DNA of 64,000 nt from Dillenia suffruticosa (GCA_033439265.1 JAVTVX010000002.1:4288001-4352000); one strand, 5' to 3'; counted from the stretch's first letter, positions 11,445-24,400 are shown. The notes: generated by a model not told the origin, from the sequence alone. Made by a program: numbers and translations.

Positions 11445-11715
11445 GTTCATATCGTCCTGCAACATAATCCAAGAGCCCTTCACCGGCTTTGTCGCCGGCC
11501 GGAGGAGAAATCCTTCCAAAGACAACAACAGCAACTAAAACAAGCGCGGTAGAGAGAAACAGAGGCCAGAAATAAGCGAGAATGGTAAGCAACCTCGGAG
11601 CTATGATGAAAGCAGAGGAAACAGTGAGAGAAATAATGGCTCCAAATATGAAATGGTATTTGAACTTGAGAAGCTTTTCTGGGATGTCCATGACTTTGTT
11701 CTGGCAGAAATACAA
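11416..11715 (-). CDS. Small two-helix membrane protein, 99 aa, function unknown
   Basis: An intronless ORF starting MYFCQNKVMDIPEKLLKFKY and ending HESFKSE. Two hydrophobic segments are visible at about residues 21-42 (FIFGAIISLTVSSAFIIA) and 47-68 (LAYFWPLFLSTALVLVAVVV), followed by a soluble tail with GEGLLDYVAGRYEQFHESF. The pattern resembles a small conserved plant family of uncharacterised transmembrane proteins; I recall no function. The second methionine (MDIPEKL, residue 9) is an equally plausible start. The 5' side has a CT-rich tract (minus strand, about 11741-11775), common in plant leaders. The stop codon sits in a 27-bp tandem duplication, so the C terminus may have been shortened or re-set recently. 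Confidence 0.7.
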   Translation of the reverse strand: MYFCQNKVMDIPEKLLKFKYHFIFGAIISLTVSSAFIIAPRLLTILAYFWPLFLSTALVLVAVVVFGRISPPAGDKAGEGLLDYVAGRYEQFHESFKSE

Positions 11716-13204
11716 ATGGGTCTTGTGGGTTTTTGTAGAGAGAGAGAGAGAGAGAGAGGGAGAGAGGGAGAGAGAGTGGGAGGTTATCTCTCTCTGAAGA
11801 GATTCTCTGATGAAAATGTGACTTTATGTAAATACTGAACCATTTTTTTGTTTTTTTATTCAAAGTACACAAGGTTATTGAAAAACCCATCACTGTTGTT
11901 GTGTCTTTTTCTGTCACATGATTAATTTGGACCGGAATGAAAACAATAATTGTACGATGTTTGTCACCCCCCCTCTCATGCGAGATTTTGAAATTTGAAA
12001 GTGATATAAAAACCTATGAATTAAATTATCTAGGTTAAGTAACATTTATTCTCTGTTGTTTCATATATAATTTTTTAAAAAAAGATTATTTTATTTTTTT
12101 CAATTTCTAAACTACTGCTTACAATGATACTGCTGATGTCGAAAAATTAATCAAAAATCACACAAAAATTTCAAAGGGTCGAGATAAACAAAATAATAAT
12201 GAAAAGAGAGATTGCATCTACACTGGCTGAGGGCAATTGTAAGATTTTTTTTTTTTTGTTCCATATTTAGAAAGAAAAATAAATTATGAAGATACTAATC
12301 ATGCAGCAAATTCGTCATGCATCAAGAATTATAGCACTACTACCCTTTCAATGAGAAGTGGTGATTATTGTGTAAATAACTTAATAAATTTTGTATATTT
12401 TATATTTAGAAAGTGATATATATCAGGGAGATGCGATTTGCGTTTGCTGCTACTTTCTCTCTCTCTCTTCCCAATTTTTTGGTCCAATCGCTCTCTCATC
12501 ACCTTTCACGTTAAGGTGTTATCAGTATTATTGTGTGTTATATTGATATTGATTTTGAATTCGAATTTTATATATAATAAAAGATTTTTATTTTTAAAAG
12601 ATCTAAATCGACTCAAATTGAATTTAATTGAATCCAATATCATCATCAAATATCAGTATTTAAAAAAAAAAGAATATTACATCTTTTTTATGTCATAAAT
12701 AGAAGATCTAAGTTTCTCTTTCACTTGTTTAAGGACCAGGAAAAAAAAAGTCTCATAATTGAGTTAATTTTTATATTCTGATCATTAATTCAAAATTTGT
12801 TATAAATGAATTTAAGAAGAAATTATAATGTTTATGATTATATTATAATGTTTATGATTATATTAGTGTAAGAAATAATTTAAAAATATAGAAAGTTGGT
12901 GAAATGTCACTGCAGATAAAGTAGAGAGAGATTCTTTTGGTAGCTTTTATTTGCATCACCCAACTATATGTCGTTTCAGTGAAAGCTGTCGGCCGCGGTC
13001 AGCCTCTACCTCCGCCAAAATTCCTACAGCCGATGAGCTTGACATGACTAGCAGCAACAAAGCACGTTACGTGGTTATCCGAGGCCGAAAGTTATCATCC
13101 CCAATAGGAATATTTCTATTCCAAAATGCTTTCATTTATTTATTATAATTTACAAATTACTTAATTTTAGTATATAATAATAACTAAGAACTTTCTGTTT
13201 TCGG

Positions 13205-13390
13205 TTTAAAAAAGATTTTCCTTTTTTTTTTTTTTCATGGATCGATAATCAGATTTCATTCGATTAATCCGATTTGAATATTTTGAGATTCATAAAAATA
13301 TTAATTTTTTTAAATCTTATTTCTTTATTTTAATGATTCAAATCGAGATTTATAATTAAAAAAGTGTAGTGTTTTATCGAAATACTCATA
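13205..13390 (-). repeat. Degraded SINE-like repeat
   Basis: A T-run is followed by CGATTAATCCGATTTG and later GATTCAAATCGAGA, the reverse of a SINE tail and B-box-like word. The same pattern occurs at 15260-15410. No target duplication found; old copy. Confidence 0.4.
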
Positions 13391-14376
13391 ATCCCTAAAA
13401 GAACACTCTGGTGGTCATAATCGTTCTTTCTCAATTTTAAAATTTAAGATTCAAATTTTTATATAACAAAAAATAATAGTTTGATTTTAGACTAAAAGGG
13501 ATAAAAGAAAGAATCTGACATGGGAAAATTGAATTGAGAGAGTTGGGAAAGGCACATGTTCTTTTTCTTGGTTGGAGGCCAAGTGTTGTTTAGGGTTGGT
13601 ACAAAGAATTGAAGAGGGGTCGTATGGTGTGGTTTTAGCTTGAGGACTAGGCATGCCAATCTAAATTTGCATATTAAAGCATTGCTTTTCAGGGAGTTAA
13701 GGGATCAAGTTGGTGTACTTGTCTTAGACTTGGAATGGCTTTGGTTCAACTTCTGTTCTGTTCCAACGCCATTGAAATTTGTACTATACATTTTTTTTTT
13801 TTTACATCAAAGTATATATTTGAGTGGCCTACCAAAAAACAACTAATAACAATAAACATTTAATTAAAAATTTTTACGCAATTCTAAGTTTACAGTACTT
13901 AATTAAAAATATTTTTATCCAAAGAGGTCTGATTTTTTTTTAATATATAGTGAGATTCAAACTCGAGAACTAATGAAATTAATTAAAATAATATTGTGAA
14001 ACTATCGTAATGCTAAACCGTGTATAAATTGTTATAAAAATCATTTTACTTGTATTTAAAAATGTAAAAATTAATCAATGATCCGTTAATTTAGTAAAAT
14101 ATGGTATTAAATCTCTTAATTAAAATCATGAATTCGATTCACGATTTAAGTATGAAACAAATTACGTTGGAAGGGTAGCTTTCTTAAATGGACCACTATA
14201 AATTCCAACCGGATTAGTCGTTACATAACTTTAAATACCGATTAATACAATAAAAAAATACAAAAATTAATCCTATGTATGAAAATAGAGAAGCTAAAAT
14301 CATTTAAGTACTCAAAGGTGGTTATCGTACAAACATTTTGTCTAACAATAAATATATATACATATACATATATAAG

Positions 14377-14379
<3 letters not shown>

Positions 14380-14461
<82 letters not shown>
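14380..14461. repeat. (GA)41 microsatellite
   Basis: An uninterrupted run of about 82 bases of alternating A and G, the longest GA array in the window, preceded by a short TA-rich stretch. Confidence 0.98.
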
Positions 14462-14465
<4 letters not shown>

Positions 14466-14739
14466 GAATTCACAAGTTGAAAGGTCCGCCATTTGCTTGG
14501 AAGAGCTTGGGGGGTTAATGTGAAAAGTTACAGAAATATAAAGATTAGATTTATTAAGATAATTCTCTACTTTACCTTTCTTCTTCAAATCCTATATATA
14601 CTTGCAGCTACAGACAACCTGCACCCATGAATTCTTCTTGAGCATCAATAGCATTAAAGTTAGAAAATACATGCATAAATACATAAAACACACACACTCT
14701 CTCTCTTAGCAATTTACCAAGTAAGATCTTTACAACGGT

Positions 14740-14740
<1 letters not shown>

Positions 14741-14773
<33 letters not shown>
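14741..14773. repeat. (TA)n microsatellite
   Basis: An uninterrupted run of alternating T and A followed by a T-run. Confidence 0.95.
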
Positions 14774-14782
<9 letters not shown>

Positions 14783-15259
14783 TGGCTTAGACTATCATCA
14801 TCTTATATAGGCATTGCAAAAGGCACGCAAATAGGAAGGTTTGGCCGCTTCAGGCAGCACTTATGGAGTCTACTGAGATCAATGGTACACAAAATTGCGG
14901 TATTCAATTTAAAATTTTGACCACTACAAGCATCATACATTTGCACTCCTAATCATATATTAATCAAAATTTTGGCCGTCATTTGCAATTTTTCTTTTAA
15001 ATTGGTCGGGCGGAGGTCGGGAAGATCAGAACTTGATTTTATTTCAAAATTGATTTCTAAGATATCGATTTTAATGATTTTGAAATATAAATAAAAATCA
15101 TAATATTTTAATGAATTGAATTTCATTTTCTAATATTTTAGGAAATAACCCTGCTATATTGACTCTGAGGAACGAAAAAGTGGGTGTGTTATGAGTAACA
15201 TTTTATATTATTGGCTTATTTTCTAAGGATGCTTCGTCCATCGGCACATATTTCCTTCA

Positions 15260-15410
15260 TTTTTTTTTTTCGCCGCAACCAATATCCGAGTTTTATTCGA
15301 TTAATCCGATTCAAATACTGTGAAATTATTTTAGAGATTGATTCTCTCAAATTCTTTTTTGTCATTCTCAGAATTCAAATTCGAGATCTCTGATTAATAG
15401 GATAAAATGA
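15260..15410 (-). repeat. Degraded SINE-like repeat
   Basis: Begins with a T-run and shares ATTCGATTAATCCGATT with the copy at 13205, followed by GAATTCAAATTCGAGAT, which resembles a reversed B box. No clear target duplication. Confidence 0.4.
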
Positions 15411-18400
15411 CCGAACACTCAATTCAAAAGAGTTTGATAGTCGGTATTTTTTTATTTCCCTTTAATCTATTATACTTTAACCTTTTAAAAAAAAGGGGAA
15501 AAAAAAAAAAAGCTATAGTCTTATCGTTATTCTCTTGAATTTGCATTAGAATTCAAATGGGGCAGAATGTGTAGGTAAATAAACAAAATAGACGTTGTGG
15601 CGATTAACCTTTTGGTTCTATTCTTGATGCTATCAATAAATTCCATGGATATAATAAATTTTAGTCAAAACACACTTGTTGTAGTTTTGTATTATTTGAA
15701 AATTAACAGAAAATTTAATTTTTTTTAATGAAAATATAAAATTTTAAAAGTATAAATTAAATTTGTATAAAAATTTTAAATTATCTTTTATCTTTTTAAT
15801 TTTCTATATTCAAAAATTTATCAAATTTCAATTTTCGCAAATTGCACGAAAAAAAAATACACTGTCATTTGGGAGAACCATTCTCCCGAGTTGACTAAAC
15901 ACAATAGTTAGGGTTTCATGAACCAAAAAAAAAATAGTTAGGGTTTCTTCCCGGCCAACGAGTTAAAAACAGGCCCAAATTATGAAGGCAAAACGCACCG
16001 TTGATAATGTTCGCCGCCTTCACCAAACTAGAACCTTAGTCTTTCTCTCTCCTACCTCTCACCACAGCAAGAGAGAGAAAAAGAGGAGTTTTCAGCAACA
16101 ATGGCGCCTGTGAAAATCGCAGGAGCTATTGCCGCTGCTCTTTCCACGGCGATCATCTCAAACTTGATTTGCCATTGCAAATCCAAAGTCAAGAAATCCA
16201 ATTTCACAAAAAAGCCAAAAAAATGGACTTGTTGGTGCAATTGGAAATACCCCTTTGATTAGAATCAACAGCCTCTCTGAAGCCACTGGTTGTGGGATGA
16301 TATCTACTTTTCTTTCTGACTCTTTTTTGTATGTGTGATTTCATGATCTGGGTCATGTTTAATTTCCCAACAGAATTCATCTAGTTATGACCCACATGTT
16401 GGGTTCTTTTAAACATTCTCTCTCTCGGGTCATGTTTGTAATTTTATCTCTCTCATCTTTTTTTTTAATTTTATTTTTTCATGTTGCTTCATTTTTTTTT
16501 TCCATTTATTCTGAGGAATTTATTACTGACCTAGCTTTTGTTCTTGTTGCAATTCAGATTCTGGGAAAGGCTGAATTCTTGAATCCAGAAGGGAGTGTCA
16601 AAGAGTTGCCGTTCAAATTATTGAAGAGGTAAAGCTACGTTTGAATTTTCTAGAAAAATTTTCACTATTTTTTAAGTTGTAGCTGTGGAATCCTCAAATG
16701 CTTCCCCATGGTCTCTGCTGATCTATGCTGCCTTGCGCTGACTCTTCAATAAGCGGATATCGATGTATATATTGTTTGGAATTAAAAATAATATGATACT
16801 TCACAATATAAAATATACGAAAAGCTGTAAGTTTAAGTTGTAGCTGTGTTGGTGTCTTGTGCTATGGTGTCTTCTGTTCGTGCCACATAGATGTGGCTTG
16901 TTTCATAAGGACATTGTTCCTTCTATGAATTGATTTTCTTTTTAATGGTGGAAAATTTGTAATTGATGTTCAGTGTTATGTTCATATGAACTTAAGAGTC
17001 AATGTCTCTGTTAGACATCCTATATACCATAACAACTGATGATTACGAAGTCGCAGCATTAACATGTTTACCCCTTTCTACACGGCTAAGCTGTTAGAAA
17101 CACTCCAGTTGTTTGCTTCTATCAGCTGGAAGTGTGAACCTGTGTGTTGGTCATGTGACGCCCATCTGAATGGACTTCATCATAAATCTTGTATTCATCT
17201 TATGGGCACAAGGAATTCATAACAATGAGATCTTGGAGAGGTATATTCATGTAATGATTGCTGCTGAGTGGTGTGCAGTCAAAGAATAAATAGTTGCAGG
17301 TCAATAATTTTTTGATAGAAAAGCTAAATAATTTGAGGTTAGTAATAACAGTCTTAAGTTCTTCAGAGAGGAATCTTAGCAATATTCATGGCAGGAGTCA
17401 TCTGTATCTAGTCCAATTTGAGGCTGGTGAAAGGTTTTGTTTCATAGAAGTCCACTTAAAGCTACCTTAGTCCTGTTGAAACCTGAAATTAACACTAGTA
17501 GTTGTTGCTACTCCACCAAAAATTGACTGAAGAATTTTATAAAAGTAAAATGGGATTCATATTATGCTTATGAAGATGATATTTGACTTCAAGTCATGAA
17601 CCGACAAGGATCCCACTGCATAAAAGTCCTGTGTTTTCTCAAAATTCTGGTGAAAAGTGATGGTTGGAACTGGCAGCATAGTTGTGCCGTGTAAATGACA
17701 TCTAGAACCTTTCTTTTGTCACCATTAGTTTCTTTGAACTGTCTCTCACATTTTTGGTGTTAGGTAAGCAGTCCAACCAGTTGTTTACACTTCGTTGAAT
17801 ATTTCAATTTGTGGTTCTTTACAGGCTTTGAAATCTGGTGAATTAGCTCAAGGTGGAATTGTCACTCAGGAGAGTGCCAGAAGTACTGCCATTAGCCTTG
17901 CCACAGTTGCTCCTACCTATGGCTGCAAATGTCATGCGGTCATCCCAGACGATGTTGCAATTGAAAAAGTAAGATTGCAAGATTGCACTAGCAATTTTCT
18001 ACTCCTCTTAAATACTCCCAGATTTTTTATCCTAATGACCTGCACCAAGTTTACAGTGCCAACATATATGTTTTTGAAGTCCAAATGCTACATGGAAAAT
18101 TTTCTTTACATGGTCATGATTTAGAGTTGGGTTTAGAAAAAGCCGCAACGCAAAATATTCCATATGGTTTTCCTATTTGGCAACTAGCCTTGGACATTTC
18201 AAAACTGACAAAGACACCCCATGGTTTACTTAATTAGCTAAACCCCTCTTTGTCACCAGTCTCAGTAAAATTTATCTGCACTCAAGTTTGTTGCCCTCTA
18301 CCTAGACTTTGCAACTAGATTCCTTTGTTAATTGATCCACGATGAACAAATTGGTCTATTGATTAACTAGAAAGTAGTTGGAAAATTAAAGGGGAGCGGT

Positions 18401-18586
18401 TAGAAAGTTAGGATTTAGGAGTGACAGTAATTGGAGGGAAAAAGGCACAACATGCGCAATGTGTGCATATTTAACAGGACAGGTGATTTGAAAGGGCAAG
18501 CTACAAGAGAACATTTTATAGTTTTCCCTTTTGAAAAATTAAAAAATGGAGGGGGACCTGCTCTTAATACGGTATAATGTTTCTAG

Positions 18587-18657
18587 TAGTTATGGTGATT
18601 GATACCTCGCTTCATGGGGCAAAGGGCCATGAAGCGAGGTATCAATCACCATAACTA
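18587..18657. repeat. Perfect 31-bp inverted repeat with 9-nt loop
   Basis: The left arm 18587-18617 (starts TAGTTATGGTGATTGATACC) is the exact reverse complement of the right arm 18627-18657; the loop is GGCAAAGGG. It lies between exon remnants of the cysteine-synthase-like pseudogene. Perfect arms mean either recent origin, for example by template switching, or constraint. The word ACTATAACTGCAT right after the hairpin recurs near 18772. Confidence 0.95.
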
Positions 18658-20138
18658 TAACTGCATCTGCATCTGCATGCAAACCACCTCTGAGAGTTTG
18701 ACAACTGTTTCAAGCTCCTGATACTTTAGTAAGCTTTTCTTACTCAGCCTGAAACCACTGTTCTCCAACCATGACTATAACTGCATTATAAACCAAAATT
18801 TGAGGTACCACACACAGCCAATAGAGTTGCTTGCTGTAGAGGAGAAAACCTTTTAAAACTCTTTCTTCAGGCTTTTGTGTCGAGTTGGAAGAGAGATTGT
18901 CTGTTTTTTACATTATGACTAGGTTTGGGGGATTTCAAGTGGGCTGCTTGGTATCGACAACAAGAATTAGGTATGTCTAGTGTAAATAATTTACTTGTGA
19001 AAAATTCAGAAGCTTTGGCCGAAGGAAAGATGGGATTTGAGGAAGAACACTATAGCTGCAATCATTTATATATTCGGGTGGAAAGTAATGCCAGGATTTT
19101 TAGTAATCAATTGCCTACCACATTAGCGGCCCTCCTGCAGAAGAATTTTTTTTTTCTTTGCTTCGTTGGCATCCCATGCTGCAAGTGGCTTGAAGGACAT
19201 TAGTTTGGAGTACTTAAAAGAGGGGCTATTTTCTCTCTTTCTAGTTTCTTTTTTCCTAAATTTTTCTTCCCATCTAAAAGGATTTGTCATCCTTTCTTCA
19301 TAACGAAATGGTTTGCTTACTTCTTTAGTATTAAGAACCTTTTTTCTTAATAGACTCGAGTATTAAGAAACTTTGAGGGCATTGAGTGTTCCAATTCTTT
19401 TAGTGTGGTATTATTAGGGGGGCGGGGGGGAAGCACCTATTGATAATGTTATGGACATCCCAAGAGAAGTTCTATTTGAAAATATAAATCTTTAAATCAA
19501 GGAATTTTTATGGCACTTGAGAATAAGAAATCCTTCAATCTGTTTGTCCCCATATCCATTTTAATGTAATTCGATGAGAAGGGAACATGAGTACTTTTGA
19601 ACCTTGAGGAAATCTAGAAATCCTATATGTTATTTGGCTGAAGAATGAAAAAGGAAAAGGAGCAAATCTGCATGATAGTCACTGTTTGCCCATCCCATTA
19701 TCTGGGTGAGATCTTCAAATGGGGAACCTGGGGAATCCAAGCTCCAATCAAGGAATGCGTTCCATGTCCTATATCAATGGAAAGTGTTTTCAATTATGTT
19801 CAAAACTTAACGAGATTATACTAGCATTCGATGAAACAACTGGAGGTTAGGGAGAAAAGAAATACTCACTCCTCTGAAAAGATAGTGGCACAAGTTTTCT
19901 TCTTGATTGAAATAGAAGTGTCTGCCTCACAGGAGTCAAGCCAGTGCACTCTTTTTAATGTTACTACACCAACATTAAATTGGAGGGGAAAAAAATTCAC
20001 TTAAGCAATCGTTGCTGTTATTGGAAGAGGATTTGTAGTAAGAGATTCAATGCATTTATTACAATTTCTTGAATGTTTTCCAGCAATCATATCACCAATA
20101 GGTGTTGGGAGTAATGCGGATAAATATATCATAATCAT

Positions 20139-20265
20139 AAGATTTTGTGCACACCTTAGAACATTGACCCAGTGGTTATGGTTCCCCATGGGACTTAAAC
20201 CTCGGGTTCGAAGTTCGATCTATGGTATCAACACACACACACAACCAACGTAAGAATTTGTGCAC
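20139..20265 (+). mobile_element. SINE, short copy, with target duplication
   Basis: The body, 20153-20251 (99 bp), has a tRNA-like A-box region (AGTGGTTATGG) and B box (GGGTTCGAAGTTCG) and ends in a (CA)n-rich tail. It is flanked by AAGATTTTGTGCAC at 20139-20152 and AAGAATTTGTGCAC at 20252-20265, a 14-bp duplication with one mismatch. It lacks the GGATTAGT tail of the other SINEs, so it may be another family. Confidence 0.75.
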
Positions 20266-20362
20266 CCGGGTGAGCCCTTTATGGACTATTCCTTGGAAGC
20301 TCTTCAGCCATGAACTGTGTTGGAGCCGTGAGACCGGACAGATTCTGGGCCGAGGTCACACA

Positions 20363-20588
20363 ATTGTGACAATTCTTTTTTTTTTTTTTTTTTGTATCTG
20401 GACCTTCCGGTATTCGAGACTTTACCCCGACTAATCCAGAATCGACTTGACTGTCGGGTTTCATTTGAGGGGGAGATCTCCTAACATTGTTTTTTCCGTA
20501 CCCAGTGGGAGTCAAATTCCTAACCTGATTAAGGGACGAAGATGTTCTTCCCACCTACGTCAACAAGTATTGGTATTGTGACAATTCT
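20363..20588 (-). mobile_element. SINE with perfect 14-bp target duplication, inside a pseudogene exon
   Basis: The body, 20377-20574 (198 bp), starts on the plus strand with a T-run, which is the A-tail of a minus-strand insertion. It contains CCCCGACTAATCC and, read on the minus strand, a B-box-like GGAATTTGACTCCCACTGG and GGAGATCTCCCCCTC. ATTGTGACAATTCT occurs at 20363-20376 and 20575-20588. The duplicated bases encode part of IVTIL of the cysteine-synthase-like last exon. Confidence 0.9.
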
Positions 20589-21405
20589 ATGTGACAGTGG
20601 AATTCGGCATCTGAGTAAATTCTACAATGCTGAATATCTATACCAGCATGGTTGACACCCTCAGCATCTGGATTGGAGTTTTGGGTCTTGGCTAAGATAT
20701 TGCAAGCATTTTTTGCGGAGCCATAGCCAGCACGTTTGAGGTACCTGGATGGTACTGCATGGCAAATCTCATTTTTCCCATTGTTCTCAGTGAGACTTCT
20801 GATCTGAAACTCGATATCATCTGAAAATTGTGGTCGGTATGGAGTACCTCCATTTTTACAAGAGTTTGATTGCTCATCTGAGAGGTATTAGAATTTTGGA
20901 AGATAAATGGACATTCCCCCCCCCCCCCACAGAGGAGAAAAGGTGGGGGTGAAGGGGAGGATTGGGATAGAGAATCAACTTATTGTGGGAAAATGATTAA
21001 TTTTGGTACTCGGTACTTGGTACTTGAGTAAATTATTGTCGGTGTGCTAAGGTTACCCATACATAATACCAGAAATATTTTGGTTGCTAGATGTCCAAAT
21101 CATCGCGGGTACTACCATCAAAGATCCTCGGCGCTAATCTGGTCCTTTACCAATTTTAGGGCTAGGCAATCCCTCCAATCAAAGGGCAGGAGCAAATTGC
21201 CGCATCCCATTGGCCTACGGTAGTCTGAATCATGAGATAACTTAACATCCGATGCAAAATTAGCACCAAACATAGTTCCAACCGCAGAGTTACCACCAGG
21301 ATACATATATAGTAATATTCCTTAAAAGACACAAATAGGCAGAGACGGAGAAAGTTTTCTAAAAACCCAACACTTAACAGCATGTGACTAATGGACGTGA
21401 ACCCT

Positions 21406-24400
21406 TCACTGGGAGTACCACTTCTCAAATTGGGATTCATGGCAGTGTGGATCCAGCCAGTTCCTGGCAGAGCCCTTGGACATATTGGAGGCTATTTTTC
21501 CACTGCTGCCAACTAGTTCTCGCAAATTCTCTACCTTATTCTCACGCCCTGTCCCACTGATCTTTCTATCTGCTTCTTTCAGCTTCTGCTTGAACCGCTG
21601 CTTCCGATTGGAAGGGATTATTTCTTGTTGCTTCGATTGTGAGGGAGGAGCTCCGTGAGGTCCAAGATAAATCTTATCATCTATCTTATCCTGCAAAAAT
21701 AAACCAATTTATGTTCATTTGCTGGGCAGGCCAGAATTTCTTCAACTGAAGGATAATTTGTTAAAATTTATATAATTATATGACACTTGATTAACTTTTG
21801 TGCCTTTATTTGCTGGTTAAAATAATGGATGCAAGCAATGGCTCTAAAAGAAAATATTTGTAGTTAAATATTTTGTTTAATTAGCGAAATGTAATTTGTT
21901 AAATTGAGTCCCATAATCACTTGTAATAAATCAAACACTAGTCACATACATAATATCTCTCTACTTTGATGTCAATCTATTGTAAAATCAACAAAAAATA
22001 TGAGGAAATGATGCCAACAATTATCTCATAAGTAATGACAACTTCTTCCATTTTATTTTTATTATAGAAAAAAAGTTACACATTTAAGGTTGCAAAAGAT
22101 CATTTGGAAATAAAATGAGCAAGGACTTCACAAAGTAAACATTCATGTCATTTAGTAGAAGACTCACCAATGACAAATTGCAAAAGGCCTTTTTAATAAT
22201 TAATCATCAAAAAGATAATACATATTAATATCAATTGGTTTCTAAAATCTCTAAGCAGCAACAAAAATATTAATATCAATTGGTTTCAAAAATCTCTAAG
22301 CAGCAACAAAAATAATATATTTATAATGTATACTGTAGATGTTACACATAAATTACACTAAAAGTTGAAAAAAATAATAATAAATTGCAACTTGTTGGTT
22401 GTGAGAAATAGAAAATTATTATTTGAAGAGTTGCATGCAAGTCCTTGTGTAGCTAAATCCTATGCTTGACACCAAGGGTGAAAAATGATTCACTTCATTT
22501 ATAATGAATTGAAATATGGTGTTCATTCACAAATGTAATCCTATACATGGAATAAAAAAGTAAAATGTGGACTTCTGTTGAATTCCTTAGCTTGAAACAA
22601 CAAAAGGTAAATGAACTCCACAAAAGTTCATTCTATACGCAAAAGTAAAAAGTTTTCTCCAACTTAGGATAATATGATAATTAAAAAGTAATTTTAAATG
22701 GGCCTACGAACTCTAGGGGAGCTCATTTGCAAATTCTACATTTTTTTTTTGCTGATTTGGAAATCCAAACTTTTTTGTGGAATTGGTAATTAACTCCACC
22801 ACTTTTTTGTGTGTGTTTCCAAGCTACAAAACTTTGAATTGGAAATGAACTCCACATTTTTTATGGCGTTTATTTGGTTCCAAGCATGGCCTAAGGATGC
22901 GGAGTTACCTGAGGGTGGCAACTGGACAGCTGATAAAAACAGCTCCATAACACCATAAACATCAGCGAATGCAAATTGAATTACCTCCAACCTAGATATT
23001 CTATACTCAACTGACCTTTGAATTAGAAGATTTGAGTTCTTCTACAACTGGAGCATCGGCTTTGCTTTGATCAGGATCACCAATTTCGAGGCTTGGAATT
23101 ACAAATCCCTCAGTGTCTAATATAGACAAACAAGTGATGTGTCATCAGTACAACTTACAAGCACTAAGCAAAAAGTACTCAACCATGTGCAGTATGTAAA
23201 TGTATGAAGAAACAAATTTCGAACTAATCAAGGACTATATGCATGCTGGTAATATGAGTTCTCCCAGAAACGTAATATAGAAAACACATTTTTTTCCCTG
23301 TAAGCACAATAAAATTTGTCTAAACAGCATGCAGCAAACTGCAGAATGGGAAAATGGGGTCTTTGGGTGCGGGGGCTTGTTCACATAGTTGCATAGTAGC
23401 TTCCAAGCTTTAAAAAAAAAATAAAAAATAAAAAAACTTGTGGGCTTCCACCCAATGAAGCAAAAGCTTTTCCAGCCAAACAGAATCTATCCATAAATTC
23501 TGATAGCCCTGAGTAAGAGCAGCACGGTTATCAAAGACTTCAGATGGTAACTCCAAGCATGTACAACGAAAAGCAGCAACTAGTATTCAGATACAGCAGA
23601 AGCAACCAGCAATAATACCAGAAAAATCCCAACTAATAATAAGCCCCAGCACATATATAAGCCTGTACATAGTAGCCACAAACTGAATGCAAAAACCAAG
23701 ACTTTACACATTCTTTGTGAATATCACGTTCACAACAACACAACTAACTAGTCAAAACTTTTGGATCTGGCTAACCATCATCTCAACATCATAAGCCTTA
23801 AAGGGACTAAATTTATCTACGCCTCTAAATAGATTGCTTTCTCAAAAAAACAAAGCATGCTTAAAAAAAAAAACACTTCTTTCTAAATAAAGTGTACAGA
23901 ATGCTCAAGGCACATACAAAGAACAGTAGAAGTTTATCACAAATTGCAATCCACCAGAAGAACCTTCAAAATTTTGACTCCTTCAAAACCATATCGACTT
24001 TCCACAAAAATTGCTTTTATAGCCACTTCTTGCACTCGGTAAAGGCTCACTGCCAGTAGATGCCATATTTCCTTTATTATTACCCAAGGTCATTTGAAAG
24101 TATGTTCATTATTCATGAGCTCCTTTTACATCCTTGGTACAAACTATAACTTCTTCTGATGCTTGTTTGTTATTCCCCAACCCCAAACAAATCTTAATTC
24201 ATTGATGGGCACATACCACATCCAAAAAGAAAACACACACGTGCGTGCTCGCAAACAAAAATATATATATATATTGACTTGCCTTTCTAATGCAGATCTT
24301 AGAGAGTTGAAATAGAGTAACTATTGAACGAATGGAGCTCAAGGAGATGTGGTTAAGAGATGAATAAGCACTAACATTTCTATGTTGAAACTCTAAAAGT

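Larger units (their letters stand above)
11800..16020. other. Long AT-rich intergenic region with SINE relics and microsatellites
   Basis: No gene recognised in 4.2 kb. It holds a 20-bp tandem duplication near 12820-12860, two degraded repeats at about 13205-13390 and 15260-15410 that share the words ATTCGATTAATCCGATT and a leading T-run with the reversed SINEs elsewhere in the window, a (GA)41 array at 14380-14461, and a (TA)n array at 14741-14773. Open stretches across the GA array are simple repeats, not proteins. Confidence 0.6.
16101..20685 (+). pseudogene. Cysteine-synthase-like (PLP-dependent) gene, decayed
   Basis: Related to plant O-acetylserine(thiol)lyase-like enzymes with an N-terminal hydrophobic segment. 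The first exon starts MAPVKIAGAIAAALSTAIIS and then needs a frameshift to read GLVGAIGNTPLIRINSLSEA, the family's signature. Exon 2 (about 16558-16628) reads ILGKAEFLNPEGSVKE; the PLP-binding lysine in SVK survives, but a further frameshift is needed to reach VAVQIIEEV. Exon 3 (17825-17968, intact splice sites) reads ALKSGELAQGGIVTQESARS, then TAISLATVAPTYGCKCHAVI and PDDVAIEK. The middle exons are not found. The last exon (about 20279-20685) reads GLFLGSSSAMNCVGAVR, then GRGHTIVTIL, is interrupted by a SINE, and resumes CDSGIRHLSKFYNAEYLYQH with a final frameshift. It cannot make an enzyme. A processed copy is excluded because introns remain. Confidence 0.85.

Noticed and set aside
12951-13148. 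65-residue plus-strand ORF
   Set aside because: Short, no family, and surrounded by degraded repeat DNA.
14279-14588. ORFs of repeated Arg-Glu or Ser-Leu
   Set aside because: They are translations of the GA microsatellite at 14380-14461.
18925-19203. 92-residue ORF between exons of the cysteine-synthase-like pseudogene
   Set aside because: It does not align by eye to the missing middle exons and has no flanking splice sites that fit.
22790-22990. Possible extra exon of the 145-aa gene
   Set aside because: The neighbouring exons already join in phase, and much of this stretch belongs to the MITE-like repeat.
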